Notes under the pieces: generated by a model
What the model saw: only the letters and a program-made list of their open reading frames with translations
What the model was told of the DNA's origin: nothing
Database searches by the model: none
Shown: one piece after another, positions 1-6,339 of the stretch
How positions within the stretch are numbered: the stretch's first letter is position 1
Layout of the letters: each line of letters starts with the position of its first letter
Virus record (IMG/VR): IMGVR_UViG_3300029787_000087
Span: 1-47,975 of that record
Length of the DNA stretch: 47,975 bases
Strand: one strand, 5' to 3'
Source of the DNA: a virus
Made by a program: the position numbers and the translations under genes

Positions 1-133
1 CAAGTATTTTATTAAATATATACACATTTAAGTATATTTCTTATGACAAAAATGAAAAAAATAAAATAATCGTCAAACCCTTATAAACAAAGGCTTTCAG
101 ATGTCATGCATTATTGACAAAAATAAGACAATA

Positions 134-427
134 TTAGGTATTTGGCTCAAAATCAAAATCAGGTACGAAAGTTATCTCATTTTCAAAGGTTATATCATCA
201 GGTAAATAAGCATCTAAAGTCTGATTTACCAGGCTAATAGTCTTATGCTCATCCTTAGTTATGTCTAAAATTTTAGACAACGAATAACTCAACATACACA
301 AATAAGTGTGCAGTTCCGACTCGCCTCTAATCGCGTGATTTTTGGAGATACTTTCTAATTTATCAATTAATTCTGATACCGTAGGCTTATCAAACTTATC
401 TGATAGTTTTACAATTTTTAAGTCCAT
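134..427 (-). CDS. hypothetical protein, 97 aa
   Basis: I do not recognise the family. The protein is soluble, has no membrane segment, and is predicted mostly helical in its first 75 residues, with an acidic C-terminus ending in Asp/Glu/Phe/Pro residues. The ATG at 425-427 has no strong Shine-Dalgarno sequence. It lies just downstream of another small leftward gene (457-591) and its stop faces the left edge of the window. If the molecule is circular, the next gene in the same direction is 47960-47706, which would make one leftward cluster of small early genes. Function unknown; that it is a real gene is fairly likely from its length and position. Confidence 0.6.
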   Translation of the reverse strand: MDLKIVKLSDKFDKPTVSELIDKLESISKNHAIRGESELHTYLCMLSYSLSKILDITKDEHKTISLVNQTLDAYLPDDITFENEITFVPDFDFEPNT

Positions 428-456
428 TACTCATTATAAGCATGAAACTTTAAAAT

Positions 457-591
457 TTAAAAGTCTTCATCTTCTTTTGTTTCTATTATATATTTTAACA
501 AAGCTAATACATTTAACATATCTTGTTTAGGTAGCTTATGAAAATTTGTAACAGTATTCATTACAGCTTCGTTTATTTCTTGTTCACTCAT
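457..591 (-). CDS. small hypothetical protein, 44 aa
   Basis: A 44-codon leftward ORF starting at ATG 589-591 and stopping with TAA at 457-459. It begins MSEQEINEAVMNT and ends with an acidic tail (KEDEDF). It is amphipathic and helical with no membrane span. It precedes 134-427 in the same direction with a 29-base gap and would be the first gene of that leftward cluster. I see no clear Shine-Dalgarno sequence, so the call rests on an uninterrupted, protein-like composition in a gene-tight position. Function unknown. Confidence 0.4.
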   Translation of the reverse strand: MSEQEINEAVMNTVTNFHKLPKQDMLNVLALLKYIIETKEDEDF

Positions 592-604
592 GTTACTATT
601 TTAG

Positions 605-640
605 CAGAGGGATTGACCGCTTGGCTCCCTCTGAGGCCAA
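605..640. other. two overlapping, mutually exclusive hairpins
   Basis: A perfect 8-bp inverted repeat, CAGAGGGA (605-612) with TCCCTCTG (626-633), encloses 13 bases. A second pairing, TTGGC (621-625) with GCCAA (636-640) followed by a run of A, uses bases of the first loop and stem, so both cannot form at once. The element sits in the 181-base gap between the leftward gene starting at 591 and the rightward operon promoter at 723-752. It could act in either transcript, as a leader switch or as a protein or origin site. Its function is inferred only from geometry. Confidence 0.4.
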
Positions 641-722
641 AAAACTTCTTATATCGCAAGGAGAACATTTGCAAGAAGTACGATTTTTTATTTACTATTT
701 GAAACTCCTCTGTTACTAATAG

Positions 723-752
723 TGGACATTTTAAATAAATTTGGTATATAAT
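723..752 (+). promoter_or_regulatory. sigma70-type promoter of the rightward early operon
   Basis: TGGACA (723-728) and a perfect TATAAT (747-752) are separated by 18 bases. They lie 20 bases upstream of the ATG at 773, which has a strong GGAGG Shine-Dalgarno sequence at 760-764. This is the best promoter-like sequence in the left gap and would drive the rightward genes to about 4659, where a hairpin (4663-4702) could stop transcription. Its match to the host consensus suggests early transcription by host RNA polymerase. Confidence 0.65.
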
Positions 753-772
753 TCAAGTCGGAGGATCAAGAT

Positions 773-979
773 ATGGTCGATAAAGAAAAAAAGTTAGCAG
801 AAGGTTATCAAGAGATAGCTGATGGGGTGTTCATTTCACCAGAAGAACAAGTCGAAAGACTTAGATGGGAAATAGAATGTACGAGAAGAGAAATTCTTAA
901 GATTTGTGAAGAAGCTAGAATAATTTGTAAAGAAGCAATAGAAATGGGAGAAGAAGATGACAGTTCCAAAGTTGCCTGA
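773..979 (+). CDS. hypothetical protein, 68 aa, first gene of rightward operon
   Basis: Family not recognised. It is a soluble, highly charged, probably helical protein. A Glu/Arg/Ile-rich stretch in residues 25-60 has coiled-coil-like spacing, and there are two Cys (35, 44) and an acidic segment near residue 60. The start at ATG 773 is fixed by cGGAGG eight bases upstream. Its 3' end overlaps the exonuclease gene by 23 bases, so the two are probably translationally coupled. Being first behind a good promoter it is expected to be strongly expressed early, which would fit a host-takeover or exonuclease accessory role, but this is only inferred from position. Confidence 0.65.
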   Translation: MVDKEKKLAEGYQEIADGVFISPEEQVERLRWEIECTRREILKICEEARIICKEAIEMGEEDDSSKVA

Positions 980-1853
980 ATTATTAGAAGATCACAATCA
1001 TGTCATTTTAGGAGATGCTCTATACTTTGAAGATATGGATCATAACTTTTACCATAGGTGTCCAGGCTTATCTTCATCTACCATAAGAAGATTTATGCAG
1101 AGCCAGATACACGCTTTAGAAGAAACTGTCCAAGATAGTCCAGCGTTACGTTTTGGTACCGCTGCTCACTCTTTAATAGTAGAAGGCGAGGATGCTTTTA
1201 ACAAAGATGTAGCTTGTTTAGTAGGTTCGCCTTACACCAACCAAAATAAAGATCTGAAAAGAGAATATGAAGGGCGAGGTCTTACTGTCATAAATAATAC
1301 AGACCGAGAAGCTATCTTTCAAATGAATGAAGCGTTGTTGCCCGAAGGTAAAAAATTATTAAAACCAGATGTAACAGAATACCCAAGTGTGTTTAACTCG
1401 CCATACGAAAGAGCAATTTTTTGGTGGGAAAAAGATGTGTTGTTAAAAGTAAAGTCAGATGTGTTACGACATCCTATTCAAACACCTTATGCCAGTAATG
1501 CTATTGTTTTAGTAGATTATAAAACTACGATTGATTGTTCAGTACAAGGCTTTACTAATTCTGTAAAAAAATACAGTTATGATTTACAGGCAGCTTGGTA
1601 CAAACGTGCTTATGAAAAAGCTGGGTTTAAAGTTGTGGATTTTATTTTTGTTGCTCAAGAAAAGAAAGCGCCTTTTGCTAGTAAAATATTCAAGTTATCT
1701 GAGTATGATTTAGATGCTGGGTGGGGAATATTAGAAGGTGCCTTATATCAATATAAAGACGTAATAGAAGGCAAAGAACAACCAACCGTGTATAACTCTC
1801 CAAATACTATTGAATTGAAGCTTAGAGAGCCTAAAAAACCCCTTATTGCGTAG
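957..1853 (+). CDS. RecE/DUF3799-like PD-(D/E)XK exonuclease
   Basis: Probable phage recombination exonuclease of the PD-(D/E)XK fold (RecE C-terminal/DUF3799 type). It would resect double-stranded DNA ends to give single strands for annealing. Core motifs appear in order: FGTAAH (residues 66-71, the G-x-x-x-H helix of this family), KSD (166-168), VDYKT with Asp187 and Lys189 as the D-x-K metal-binding element, and the downstream helix QAAWY (211-215). Length (298 aa) matches a stand-alone nuclease domain. ATG 957 has GGGAG at 946-950. Its likely partners, a Sak4-like ATPase and an SSB-like protein, are encoded at 4710-5931 on the other strand. Family assignment is by motif, not by search. 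Confidence 0.8.
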   Translation: MTVPKLPELLEDHNHVILGDALYFEDMDHNFYHRCPGLSSSTIRRFMQSQIHALEETVQDSPALRFGTAAHSLIVEGEDAFNKDVACLVGSPYTNQNKDLKREYEGRGLTVINNTDREAIFQMNEALLPEGKKLLKPDVTEYPSVFNSPYERAIFWWEKDVLLKVKSDVLRHPIQTPYASNAIVLVDYKTTIDCSVQGFTNSVKKYSYDLQAAWYKRAYEKAGFKVVDFIFVAQEKKAPFASKIFKLSEYDLDAGWGILEGALYQYKDVIEGKEQPTVYNSPNTIELKLREPKKPLIA

Positions 1854-1856
1854 CCT

Positions 1857-3419
1857 ATGAAAGTATTGAGTCTATTTGATGGTATGAGTTGTGGTCAACT
1901 TGCCTTAGAAAGATTAGGTATCAAAGTAGATAAATACTATGCAAGTGAGATAGACAATTATGCTATTCAAGTTACTCAAGCAAACTTTCCAAATACAATA
2001 CAAATAGGAGATGTTAAAGCTGTTAAACCAGAAGATTACGCAGATATAGATCTGATTATTTGCGGTTCGCCATGCCAAGGATTTTCATTTGCTGGTAAGC
2101 AATTGGCTTTTGACGATCCAAGGTCAGCTTTGTTTTTTGAATTTATAAGAATATTAAAACAAGTAAAACCAAAATATTTTCTGTTGGAAAATGTCAGAAT
2201 GAAAAAAGAGTTTATAGAAATAATATCGCAACAAGTATCAAGGTGTTATCCAGAACTTCCAGGGACAGATTTATTTGACAGCAAAATAGAACCGATCTTA
2301 ATAAACTCGGCTTTGCTTTCAGCACAATCTAGACAACGCTTGTATTGGACTAATATACCTAACGTCAAGCAACCAGAAGATTTGGGTATAGTTTTAAAAG
2401 ATATATTGGAAGATGAAGTAAATTCAGAATTTTATCATGGAGAAAAATCAATAGCTTATATGGAGAGAGGTAATGATAAATGGCAACAAGCAGGAAAAAG
2501 AAGAGCAGATAGATATGAACAAAATGCTGATAAAGAAAAATCATTTACTATTACAGAAAACTGGCACAAAGGCGTACCTTATAATTATTTTAAAGAAACC
2601 AAACCCATCAAAGTAGGTATGAATATAGAAGAAGTTAAAGTTAGAAAACACAAAATAGATATTGAACATTTGCAAAGATTTTTAGAGGTTTATAAAAAAA
2701 GAAGTAAAAAAACACAAAAACAAATTGCGACAGAATTAGACGTACCGCTTACGCAAGTTTCTCATTGGTTTAGAACCGATAGTTGTTTTTCAATACCACC
2801 AGCCGATTTATGGTTGGCCCTTAGAAAAGTCATAAACGCTGATAATGACAGTTACGATAAAAAAATTATGGAGTTTGAATATCGAGATGGCGTGTATGAA
2901 ACCAAACAAAGAGTTTATAGCGACCAGGGTAAGGCTCCTACCTTAACTGCTTCTAACAAAGAACAGATGATTGAAACCAAACCCAAACAAGTTGGAGTGG
3001 CCTCAGACATAAAAGGACACGACATACTGAAAAGAGTTTATTCGCCAGAAGGCAAATCGCCTACCCTCAATAGTATGGGTGGTGGCAATCGTGAGCCTAA
3101 AGTTGTGAGTGGTGTTTTAAGAGCCAGATCAAAAAACAAAGATGGAAAAAATGTGGGTTGGAAAGAAACTCAACCAAAGCAAATGCTAGAACTACGCAAA
3201 GATGAAAAAGCTAATAGTGTTACAAGTGTTAGCAAAGATAGTGTAATAGTTAATGAAGAATTAACTTGGCGTAAACTTACACCTTTAGAATGTGAAAGAT
3301 TGCAAACTGTACCAGATAATTATACGAACCATGTTTCTAACACACAACGCTACCGTATGTTAGGTAACGGCTTTACTGTATCGGTAATAGCACATATCTT
3401 AAAAAATATGGAGATATAA
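1857..3419 (+). CDS. DNA (cytosine-5)-methyltransferase with inserted HTH
   Basis: Transfers a methyl group from S-adenosylmethionine to C5 of cytosine in DNA. The conserved C5-MTase motifs are in order: FDGMSCGQLAL (I, residues 7-17), ASEID (II, 29-33), GDV (51-53), the catalytic GSPCQGFSF (IV, Cys73), LLENV (VI, 109-113), QSRQRLYW (VIII, 157-164) and RYRMLGNGFTV (X, 498-508). At 520 aa it is longer than a minimal enzyme. Residues about 265-330 look like an inserted helix-turn-helix, and a pattern RVYSxxGKxPTL occurs twice (352-363, 393-404). No restriction nuclease gene is adjacent, so self-protection against host restriction or marking of phage DNA is likelier than a restriction-modification pair. 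Target sequence unknown. Confidence 0.93.
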   Translation: MKVLSLFDGMSCGQLALERLGIKVDKYYASEIDNYAIQVTQANFPNTIQIGDVKAVKPEDYADIDLIICGSPCQGFSFAGKQLAFDDPRSALFFEFIRILKQVKPKYFLLENVRMKKEFIEIISQQVSRCYPELPGTDLFDSKIEPILINSALLSAQSRQRLYWTNIPNVKQPEDLGIVLKDILEDEVNSEFYHGEKSIAYMERGNDKWQQAGKRRADRYEQNADKEKSFTITENWHKGVPYNYFKETKPIKVGMNIEEVKVRKHKIDIEHLQRFLEVYKKRSKKTQKQIATELDVPLTQVSHWFRTDSCFSIPPADLWLALRKVINADNDSYDKKIMEFEYRDGVYETKQRVYSDQGKAPTLTASNKEQMIETKPKQVGVASDIKGHDILKRVYSPEGKSPTLNSMGGGNREPKVVSGVLRARSKNKDGKNVGWKETQPKQMLELRKDEKANSVTSVSKDSVIVNEELTWRKLTPLECERLQTVPDNYTNHVSNTQRYRMLGNGFTVSVIAHILKNMEI

Positions 3420-3638
3420 ATGGTTGAGCAAAAGTTTTTAAATCATGCAAAAAAATTAAATTGGGGAGTTTATAAATTAAAACTATCTAACGCAGACTCT
3501 CAAGAATTGATTTTAATTGCAATATTTAAAAAATTTGGAGACGCAGAAGACTATAGACTAACAAAGATAAAAAAAGCAAAACAAAATTTATACATAATAA
3601 AACCAATAAAAATAAAAGGAGAAGTAAATGCAATCTAA
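3420..3638 (+). CDS. hypothetical basic protein, 72 aa
   Basis: Family not recognised. Lys-rich and basic, with an alternating hydrophobic pattern in the middle (ELILIAIFKKF) that could form beta strands around a small fold. The ATG directly follows the methyltransferase stop codon, with GGAG about ten bases upstream inside the methyltransferase gene, so it is co-translated with it. Its end overlaps the next 28-residue ORF by 11 bases. It may be a nucleic-acid-binding accessory protein judging by charge, which is weak evidence. Confidence 0.6.
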   Translation: MVEQKFLNHAKKLNWGVYKLKLSNADSQELILIAIFKKFGDAEDYRLTKIKKAKQNLYIIKPIKIKGEVNAI

Positions 3639-3714
3639 AACTAAAAGCAAAGACGCTGGTAAATTAAGCAAGAAAAGTTTGGACAGAATCAGAAGGTATG
3701 TTAATAAAAAATAA
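3628..3714 (+). CDS. micro-ORF, 28 aa, basic
   Basis: ATG 3628 has an excellent AAAGGAGA Shine-Dalgarno sequence at about 3616-3622. The ORF encodes MQSKTKSKDAGKLSKKSLDR followed by eight more mostly basic residues, stop TAA 3712-3714. It is extremely Lys/Arg-rich. It overlaps the preceding gene by 11 bases and its stop overlaps the next ATG (TAATG), the usual coupling arrangement in this genome. The strong ribosome site argues that it is translated. Function unknown. Confidence 0.45.
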   Translation: MQSKTKSKDAGKLSKKSLDRIRRYVNKK

Positions 3715-3812
3715 TGGATAAAATAAATACTATCAAAGAGCATATAGAATTAGTGAAACAACTTAAAAACAAAAAAAATAAAAATAAAAAAAAGGAGAAA
3801 AAAAATGGATGA
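3714..3812 (+). CDS. micro-ORF, 32 aa, Lys/Asn tail
   Basis: Starts at ATG 3714-3716, overlapping the stop of the previous micro-ORF, and runs to TGA 3810-3812. It begins MDKINTIKEHIELVKQLK and then becomes a nearly pure Lys/Asn run, which at the DNA level is the A-rich leader carrying the ribosome site of the gene at 3805. It may therefore be a leader peptide that couples translation, or merely an open frame through an A-rich leader. Low confidence that the peptide itself matters. Confidence 0.25.
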   Translation: MDKINTIKEHIELVKQLKNKKNKNKKKEKKNG

Positions 3813-4065
3813 TAAAAAATTAGATGAGATAATGAAAGTACCAAGTATAAAAGATATGGTTTCAGAACCGCCACATTATAATAATGGTTCCGTAGAATGT
3901 ATTGATTACATACATCAACAATTAGGTTCACACTATCCAGGTTATTTAGAAGGTAATGTGATCAAGTATGTCCATAGGCATAAATATAAAAACGAAAATA
4001 TTGAAGACTTGAGAAAAGCAAGATGGTATCTATCCAAACTTATTGAATATTATGAAGACCTCTAA
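3805..4065 (+). CDS. DUF3310 family protein
   Basis: Matches the DUF3310 pattern common in phages: EPPHYNNGSVECIDYI (residues 18-33), then YLEGNVIKYVHRHKYKN (51-67) and EDLRKARWYLSKLIE (70-84). The conserved P-x-HY start, the GN-x-IKY-x-x-R core and the DL-x-KA-x-WYL helix are all present. T7 gp1.7, a nucleotide kinase, belongs to this family as I recall, but this 86-residue version is essentially only the DUF3310 unit, so kinase activity is not implied. ATG 3805 has AAAGGAG nine bases upstream. Its last 14 bases overlap the next gene. Role in nucleotide metabolism or replication is an inference. Confidence 0.8.
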   Translation: MDDKKLDEIMKVPSIKDMVSEPPHYNNGSVECIDYIHQQLGSHYPGYLEGNVIKYVHRHKYKNENIEDLRKARWYLSKLIEYYEDL

Positions 4066-4255
4066 ACAAATAGACGCAGAAAACATAAGCAAAATATTGG
4101 CCATACCTTTTGATCGTATCAAAACTCTTGATAGTCTTAATAGACATTACTACAGAAATCTCAAAGCTTTTAATTTATTATTAGAATTAGATCCTGAAGT
4201 TTGGAAAAAATTAATTGCTGACATGAAAGCAATAAAACAAAACTTAAAAAAATAA
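4052..4255 (+). CDS. hypothetical protein, about 67 aa
   Basis: Family not recognised. A small, soluble, helical protein (MKTSKQIDAENISKIL...) rich in Leu, Lys and Asn, with no membrane segment. Two starts are possible: ATG at 4052 or TTG at 4043, three codons earlier. I prefer the ATG; neither has a clear Shine-Dalgarno sequence. Either overlaps the end of the DUF3310 gene, so translation is probably coupled. It is part of the rightward early operon. Function unknown. Confidence 0.5.
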   Translation: MKTSKQIDAENISKILAIPFDRIKTLDSLNRHYYRNLKAFNLLLELDPEVWKKLIADMKAIKQNLKK

Positions 4256-4258
4256 ATT

Positions 4259-4516
4259 ATGAAACACAAATATGAACCCAAATTTGATAGTGCAGAACTA
4301 AAATTATTAGCAGAAGATTTACATGATGTTTTAAAAGAAATAGATGATTTTTATGCTAGTAAAGAAAACAATTGGGAAAAAACAGATACGCATCAAATAG
4401 GCAAATTTCTGGAAATAGTAATCTTTAATCAAAATCATATTTTAGCTAATATTATAGAGAGAAATAACAATCTTGTAGAAGCTGCTAAAGAAAAAGAAAA
4501 ATGGTTCAAAAAATAA
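4259..4516 (+). CDS. hypothetical helical protein, 85 aa
   Basis: Family not recognised. It is highly charged and probably all-helical, with an amphipathic segment KLLAEDLHDVLKEIDDFY (residues 15-32) and a second helix near 50-80 ending in KEKEKWFKK. No membrane span and no cysteine. It follows 4255 by three bases and overlaps the next small ORF by 16 bases. The composition resembles small phage regulatory or host-interaction proteins, but no specific function can be assigned. Confidence 0.55.
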   Translation: MKHKYEPKFDSAELKLLAEDLHDVLKEIDDFYASKENNWEKTDTHQIGKFLEIVIFNQNHILANIIERNNNLVEAAKEKEKWFKK

Positions 4517-4659
4517 AAGCGTTCCATACGCATGAAAGTGTTTGTGGATCTAGAGGTAAAAAGACCAGTCAATCTTTGTGTAGGAACAGATCAACCTCTA
4601 CTTTAAATAAACATAAAAGAAGAAGGACTAAAGCGAAATATCGTGGCCAGGGTAGGTAA
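4501..4659 (+). CDS. small very basic protein, 52 aa
   Basis: ATG 4501 lies inside the end of the preceding gene, after a purine-rich run (AAAGAAAAAGAAAAA). The product ends with a dense Arg/Lys cluster (KHKRRRTKAKYRGQGR) and carries Cys15 and Cys27. The charge suggests a nucleic-acid-binding peptide. The stop TAA (4657-4659) lies four bases before the inverted repeat at 4663-4702, consistent with the last gene of the rightward early operon. Family unknown. Confidence 0.45.
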   Translation: MVQKIKAFHTHESVCGSRGKKTSQSLCRNRSTSTLNKHKRRRTKAKYRGQGR

Positions 4660-4662
4660 AGT

Positions 4663-4702
4663 GCCTACTACAATCTCCATACAGTTTAAAGTCGTAGTAG
4701 GC
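4663..4702. terminator. hairpin between convergent early operons
   Basis: GCCTACTAC (4663-4671) pairs perfectly with GTAGTAGGC (4694-4702) around 22 bases, followed by CTTTAATTT on the plus strand. It lies between the end of the rightward operon (4659) and the end of the leftward Sak4/SSB-like operon (4710), where a bidirectional terminator is expected. The loop is long and the U-tract poor, so termination may be weak or factor-dependent. GTAGG at 4652-4656 can alternatively pair with CCTAC at 4664-4668. Confidence 0.5.
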
Positions 4703-4709
4703 CTTTAAT

Positions 4710-5192
4710 TTAAAAAGGAGGTGGCGAAACTTGTGTTTCTGTAGTTTCCTCTTCTTTAACAGCAAATTCACTAGGTTTTGCTTTGTAGTATTTAACTTTG
4801 TTTTTAGCAGAAGTTCTTTCGTTGCCATCTGTATCTTGCCAAGTTTCATCTACAGTTCTCAAACCAAGTAATAATTCCTTACCAACAAAATAGTCAGCAT
4901 TAGATGGATATTTTTTAAATCCAACGGCTTTAGTAATTCTAGTAAAAATTTCATTAGAAATACTTCTTGTTTGTTCGTTAGGATGCCAAAGATTGTAATA
5001 CTCAGTATGATCTCTAAAATTACCGCCATCTACTTGATAGGTCATTTTAACCGTATAGTTACCAGCTTTGGATTTATACTTTGTACTCTCTACAATTTTA
5101 CATACATACTCCCCTTCAGGAGCAACCTGTGGCCCAGAAGAAACTGTTTCCTCTAGGTTTTCTATAAAAGCTACGTCTTCAAAATCAGCCAT
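4710..5192 (-). CDS. DUF669-like single-strand-DNA-binding protein
   Basis: Resembles DUF669 phage proteins, usually found beside Sak4-like ATPases and thought to act as single-strand-DNA-binding proteins. After the lead-in MADFEDVAF comes VAPEGEYVCKIVESTKYKSK, then alternating beta-like segments and WQDTDGNERTSAKNKVKYYK, the look of an OB-fold core. The C-terminus turns acidic and ends TQVSPPPF, recalling the acidic tail with terminal Pro-Phe by which bacterial SSB recruits partners. I place the start at ATG 5190-5192 because GGAGG lies just upstream. A GTG four codons earlier (5204) would put the Shine-Dalgarno sequence inside the gene. It overlaps the ATPase gene by eight bases. Confidence 0.7.
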   Translation of the reverse strand: MADFEDVAFIENLEETVSSGPQVAPEGEYVCKIVESTKYKSKAGNYTVKMTYQVDGGNFRDHTEYYNLWHPNEQTRSISNEIFTRITKAVGFKKYPSNADYFVGKELLLGLRTVDETWQDTDGNERTSAKNKVKYYKAKPSEFAVKEEETTETQVSPPPF

Positions 5193-5931
5193 TTTTTCCT
5201 CCACTTATTGCTTGTTGACTTACAGGAGTTTCTTCTTTAATGCTAGAAAATCCTAACTTCACTAATAAAGAACTCAAGTCAGGTGCTTCAAAAGGTTCTA
5301 GCTTTCCACTTCTATCTTTAGCTGTGTAGCCTTGACCCATTTCAGTTTGCAACCAACGTCTTTTAACAATGTTGCCTTCCTCATCTTGGTCTTCTATTAC
5401 TCTAAGAGCTAAAACTTCATCAAAGAAATAAGTAATAGCTTGACCTAATTTGGCACCAACCATTTTAGGTTCAAAGCTTACTGAGTTTTCAACTATAGTT
5501 TTATCCATCTTACAAATAAAAATTACATTCATTTGCAAATCTCTAAAAGCTCTCATTACATTTGTTACAGAGTTCTGAACTTCCATATATGCTTGTCTGG
5601 CATCTTTAGATTTTGACTTTTCGTGATTTAAAAGTATCTCACTTATTTCTGAAATAGAATCTAGACATACAGTGTCATATTCTAGTTCGCCTGTATCTAA
5701 AGCTTTATGAAATTCCATAACTTCTGCAGCCTCTTTTAATTCTACAGCGTCAACATTCTTGGCATCTCTAATAGATAACAAACCCGCTTCAGCAGATAGA
5801 ACTAATACTTTTCCAGGAGCAGTTGCACAAAGTTTTGTTTTACCAGCACCAGCGGCACCGTAAACTAAAAGTTTTGCACCTTGCTTTTCAACAAGTTGCT
5901 CTGGACTTACTATTTTATTTTTAATGCTCAT
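5185..5931 (-). CDS. Sak4-like RecA-fold ATPase (AAA_24)
   Basis: Phage recombination ATPase of the Sak4/AAA_24 type, expected to bind single-stranded DNA and promote annealing. With the ATG at 5929-5931 as start, Walker A is YGAAGAGKT (residues 24-32) and Walker B is YDTVCLDSI (85-93), followed by a RecA-like core (VIFICKMDKT). AGGTG lies six bases before this ATG. The upstream GTG at 5937 lies within that ribosome site and is less likely. Its partner SSB-like gene overlaps its 3' end, and the exonuclease at 957-1853 completes the set. It is transcribed from TTTACA-N17-TATAAT at 5962-5990. Confidence 0.8.
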   Translation of the reverse strand: MSIKNKIVSPEQLVEKQGAKLLVYGAAGAGKTKLCATAPGKVLVLSAEAGLLSIRDAKNVDAVELKEAAEVMEFHKALDTGELEYDTVCLDSISEISEILLNHEKSKSKDARQAYMEVQNSVTNVMRAFRDLQMNVIFICKMDKTIVENSVSFEPKMVGAKLGQAITYFFDEVLALRVIEDQDEEGNIVKRRWLQTEMGQGYTAKDRSGKLEPFEAPDLSSLLVKLGFSSIKEETPVSQQAISGGKNG

Positions 5932-5954
5932 CTTCACCTCGCTTTTTTATGAAC

Positions 5955-5983
5955 TTGATTTATTATAAACAAATCTCTACAAT
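5955..5983 (+). promoter_or_regulatory. rightward promoter of the HTH/PrimPol operon
   Basis: TTGATT (5955-5960), 17 bases, then TACAAT (5978-5983), 29 bases upstream of ATG 6013, which has a strong CGGAGGAG ribosome site at 6002-6009. It overlaps the leftward promoter at 5962-5990 nearly base for base. The first product is a small HTH protein, which makes autoregulation or a choice between the two directions plausible. Confidence 0.6.
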
Positions 5984-5990
5984 ATGTAAA
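5962..5990 (-). promoter_or_regulatory. leftward promoter of the recombination operon
   Basis: On the minus strand TTTACA (5985-5990) and a perfect TATAAT (5962-5967) are 17 bases apart, an optimal sigma70-type arrangement, about 30 bases upstream of the ATPase start. It almost completely overlaps the rightward promoter at 5955-5983, so RNA polymerase can occupy only one at a time. Confidence 0.65.
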
Positions 5991-6012
5991 ACTTATTTTT
6001 TCGGAGGAGTAT

Positions 6013-6336
6013 ATGGAAACAAACAACACTTGGTTAGCAAATTATTATTACAGAACAAAAGCTTTATCAACAAAAAATTTAGCAACTTTAGAAAAAGTAG
6101 GTGTAACCCCAAAACATAAGGATAGAAAAGTGAAACATTACACATTAAAAGAATATATAGAATTTTTAGGTATGAAAGAAGCAGCCGAAAAATTTGGCTG
6201 TTCAGAAGCTTCTGTCAAAGCTTGGAGGTATGGTTATAGACAACCATCAATAAAGCAGACTCACGCAATCATTAAAGCGACAGAAGGTCGTTTAGATTAT
6301 GAGTCTATTTATGGTCGTTTATCTGAAATTGTTTAG
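6013..6336 (+). CDS. small helix-turn-helix DNA-binding protein
   Basis: A 107-residue protein with a Cro/CI-like HTH in its second half: MKEAAEKFGCSEASVKAWRY (residues 54-73), with the pattern of a first helix, a turn at GCS and a recognition helix (ASVKAWRYGYR), followed by PSIKQTHAIIKAT. The first 45 residues are basic and not recognised. The gene is first in its operon, directly beside overlapping divergent promoters (5955-5990), the classic place for a regulator that decides between them. Which promoter it represses or activates cannot be told from sequence. Start at 6013 is fixed by CGGAGGAG. Confidence 0.7.
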   Translation: METNNTWLANYYYRTKALSTKNLATLEKVGVTPKHKDRKVKHYTLKEYIEFLGMKEAAEKFGCSEASVKAWRYGYRQPSIKQTHAIIKATEGRLDYESIYGRLSEIV

Positions 6337-6339
6337 TAA

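Noticed and set aside
1-133. Searched for a CRISPR array, terminal repeat or promoter at the left edge.
   Set aside because: Only AT-rich sequence; no direct repeat matching the right edge and no convincing paired promoter hexamers.
4628-4849. A 73-codon leftward ORF overlapping the end of the DUF669 gene.
   Set aside because: It is out of frame with a well-supported gene and crosses the intergenic hairpin; composition (Lys/Leu runs) is typical of a shadow frame.
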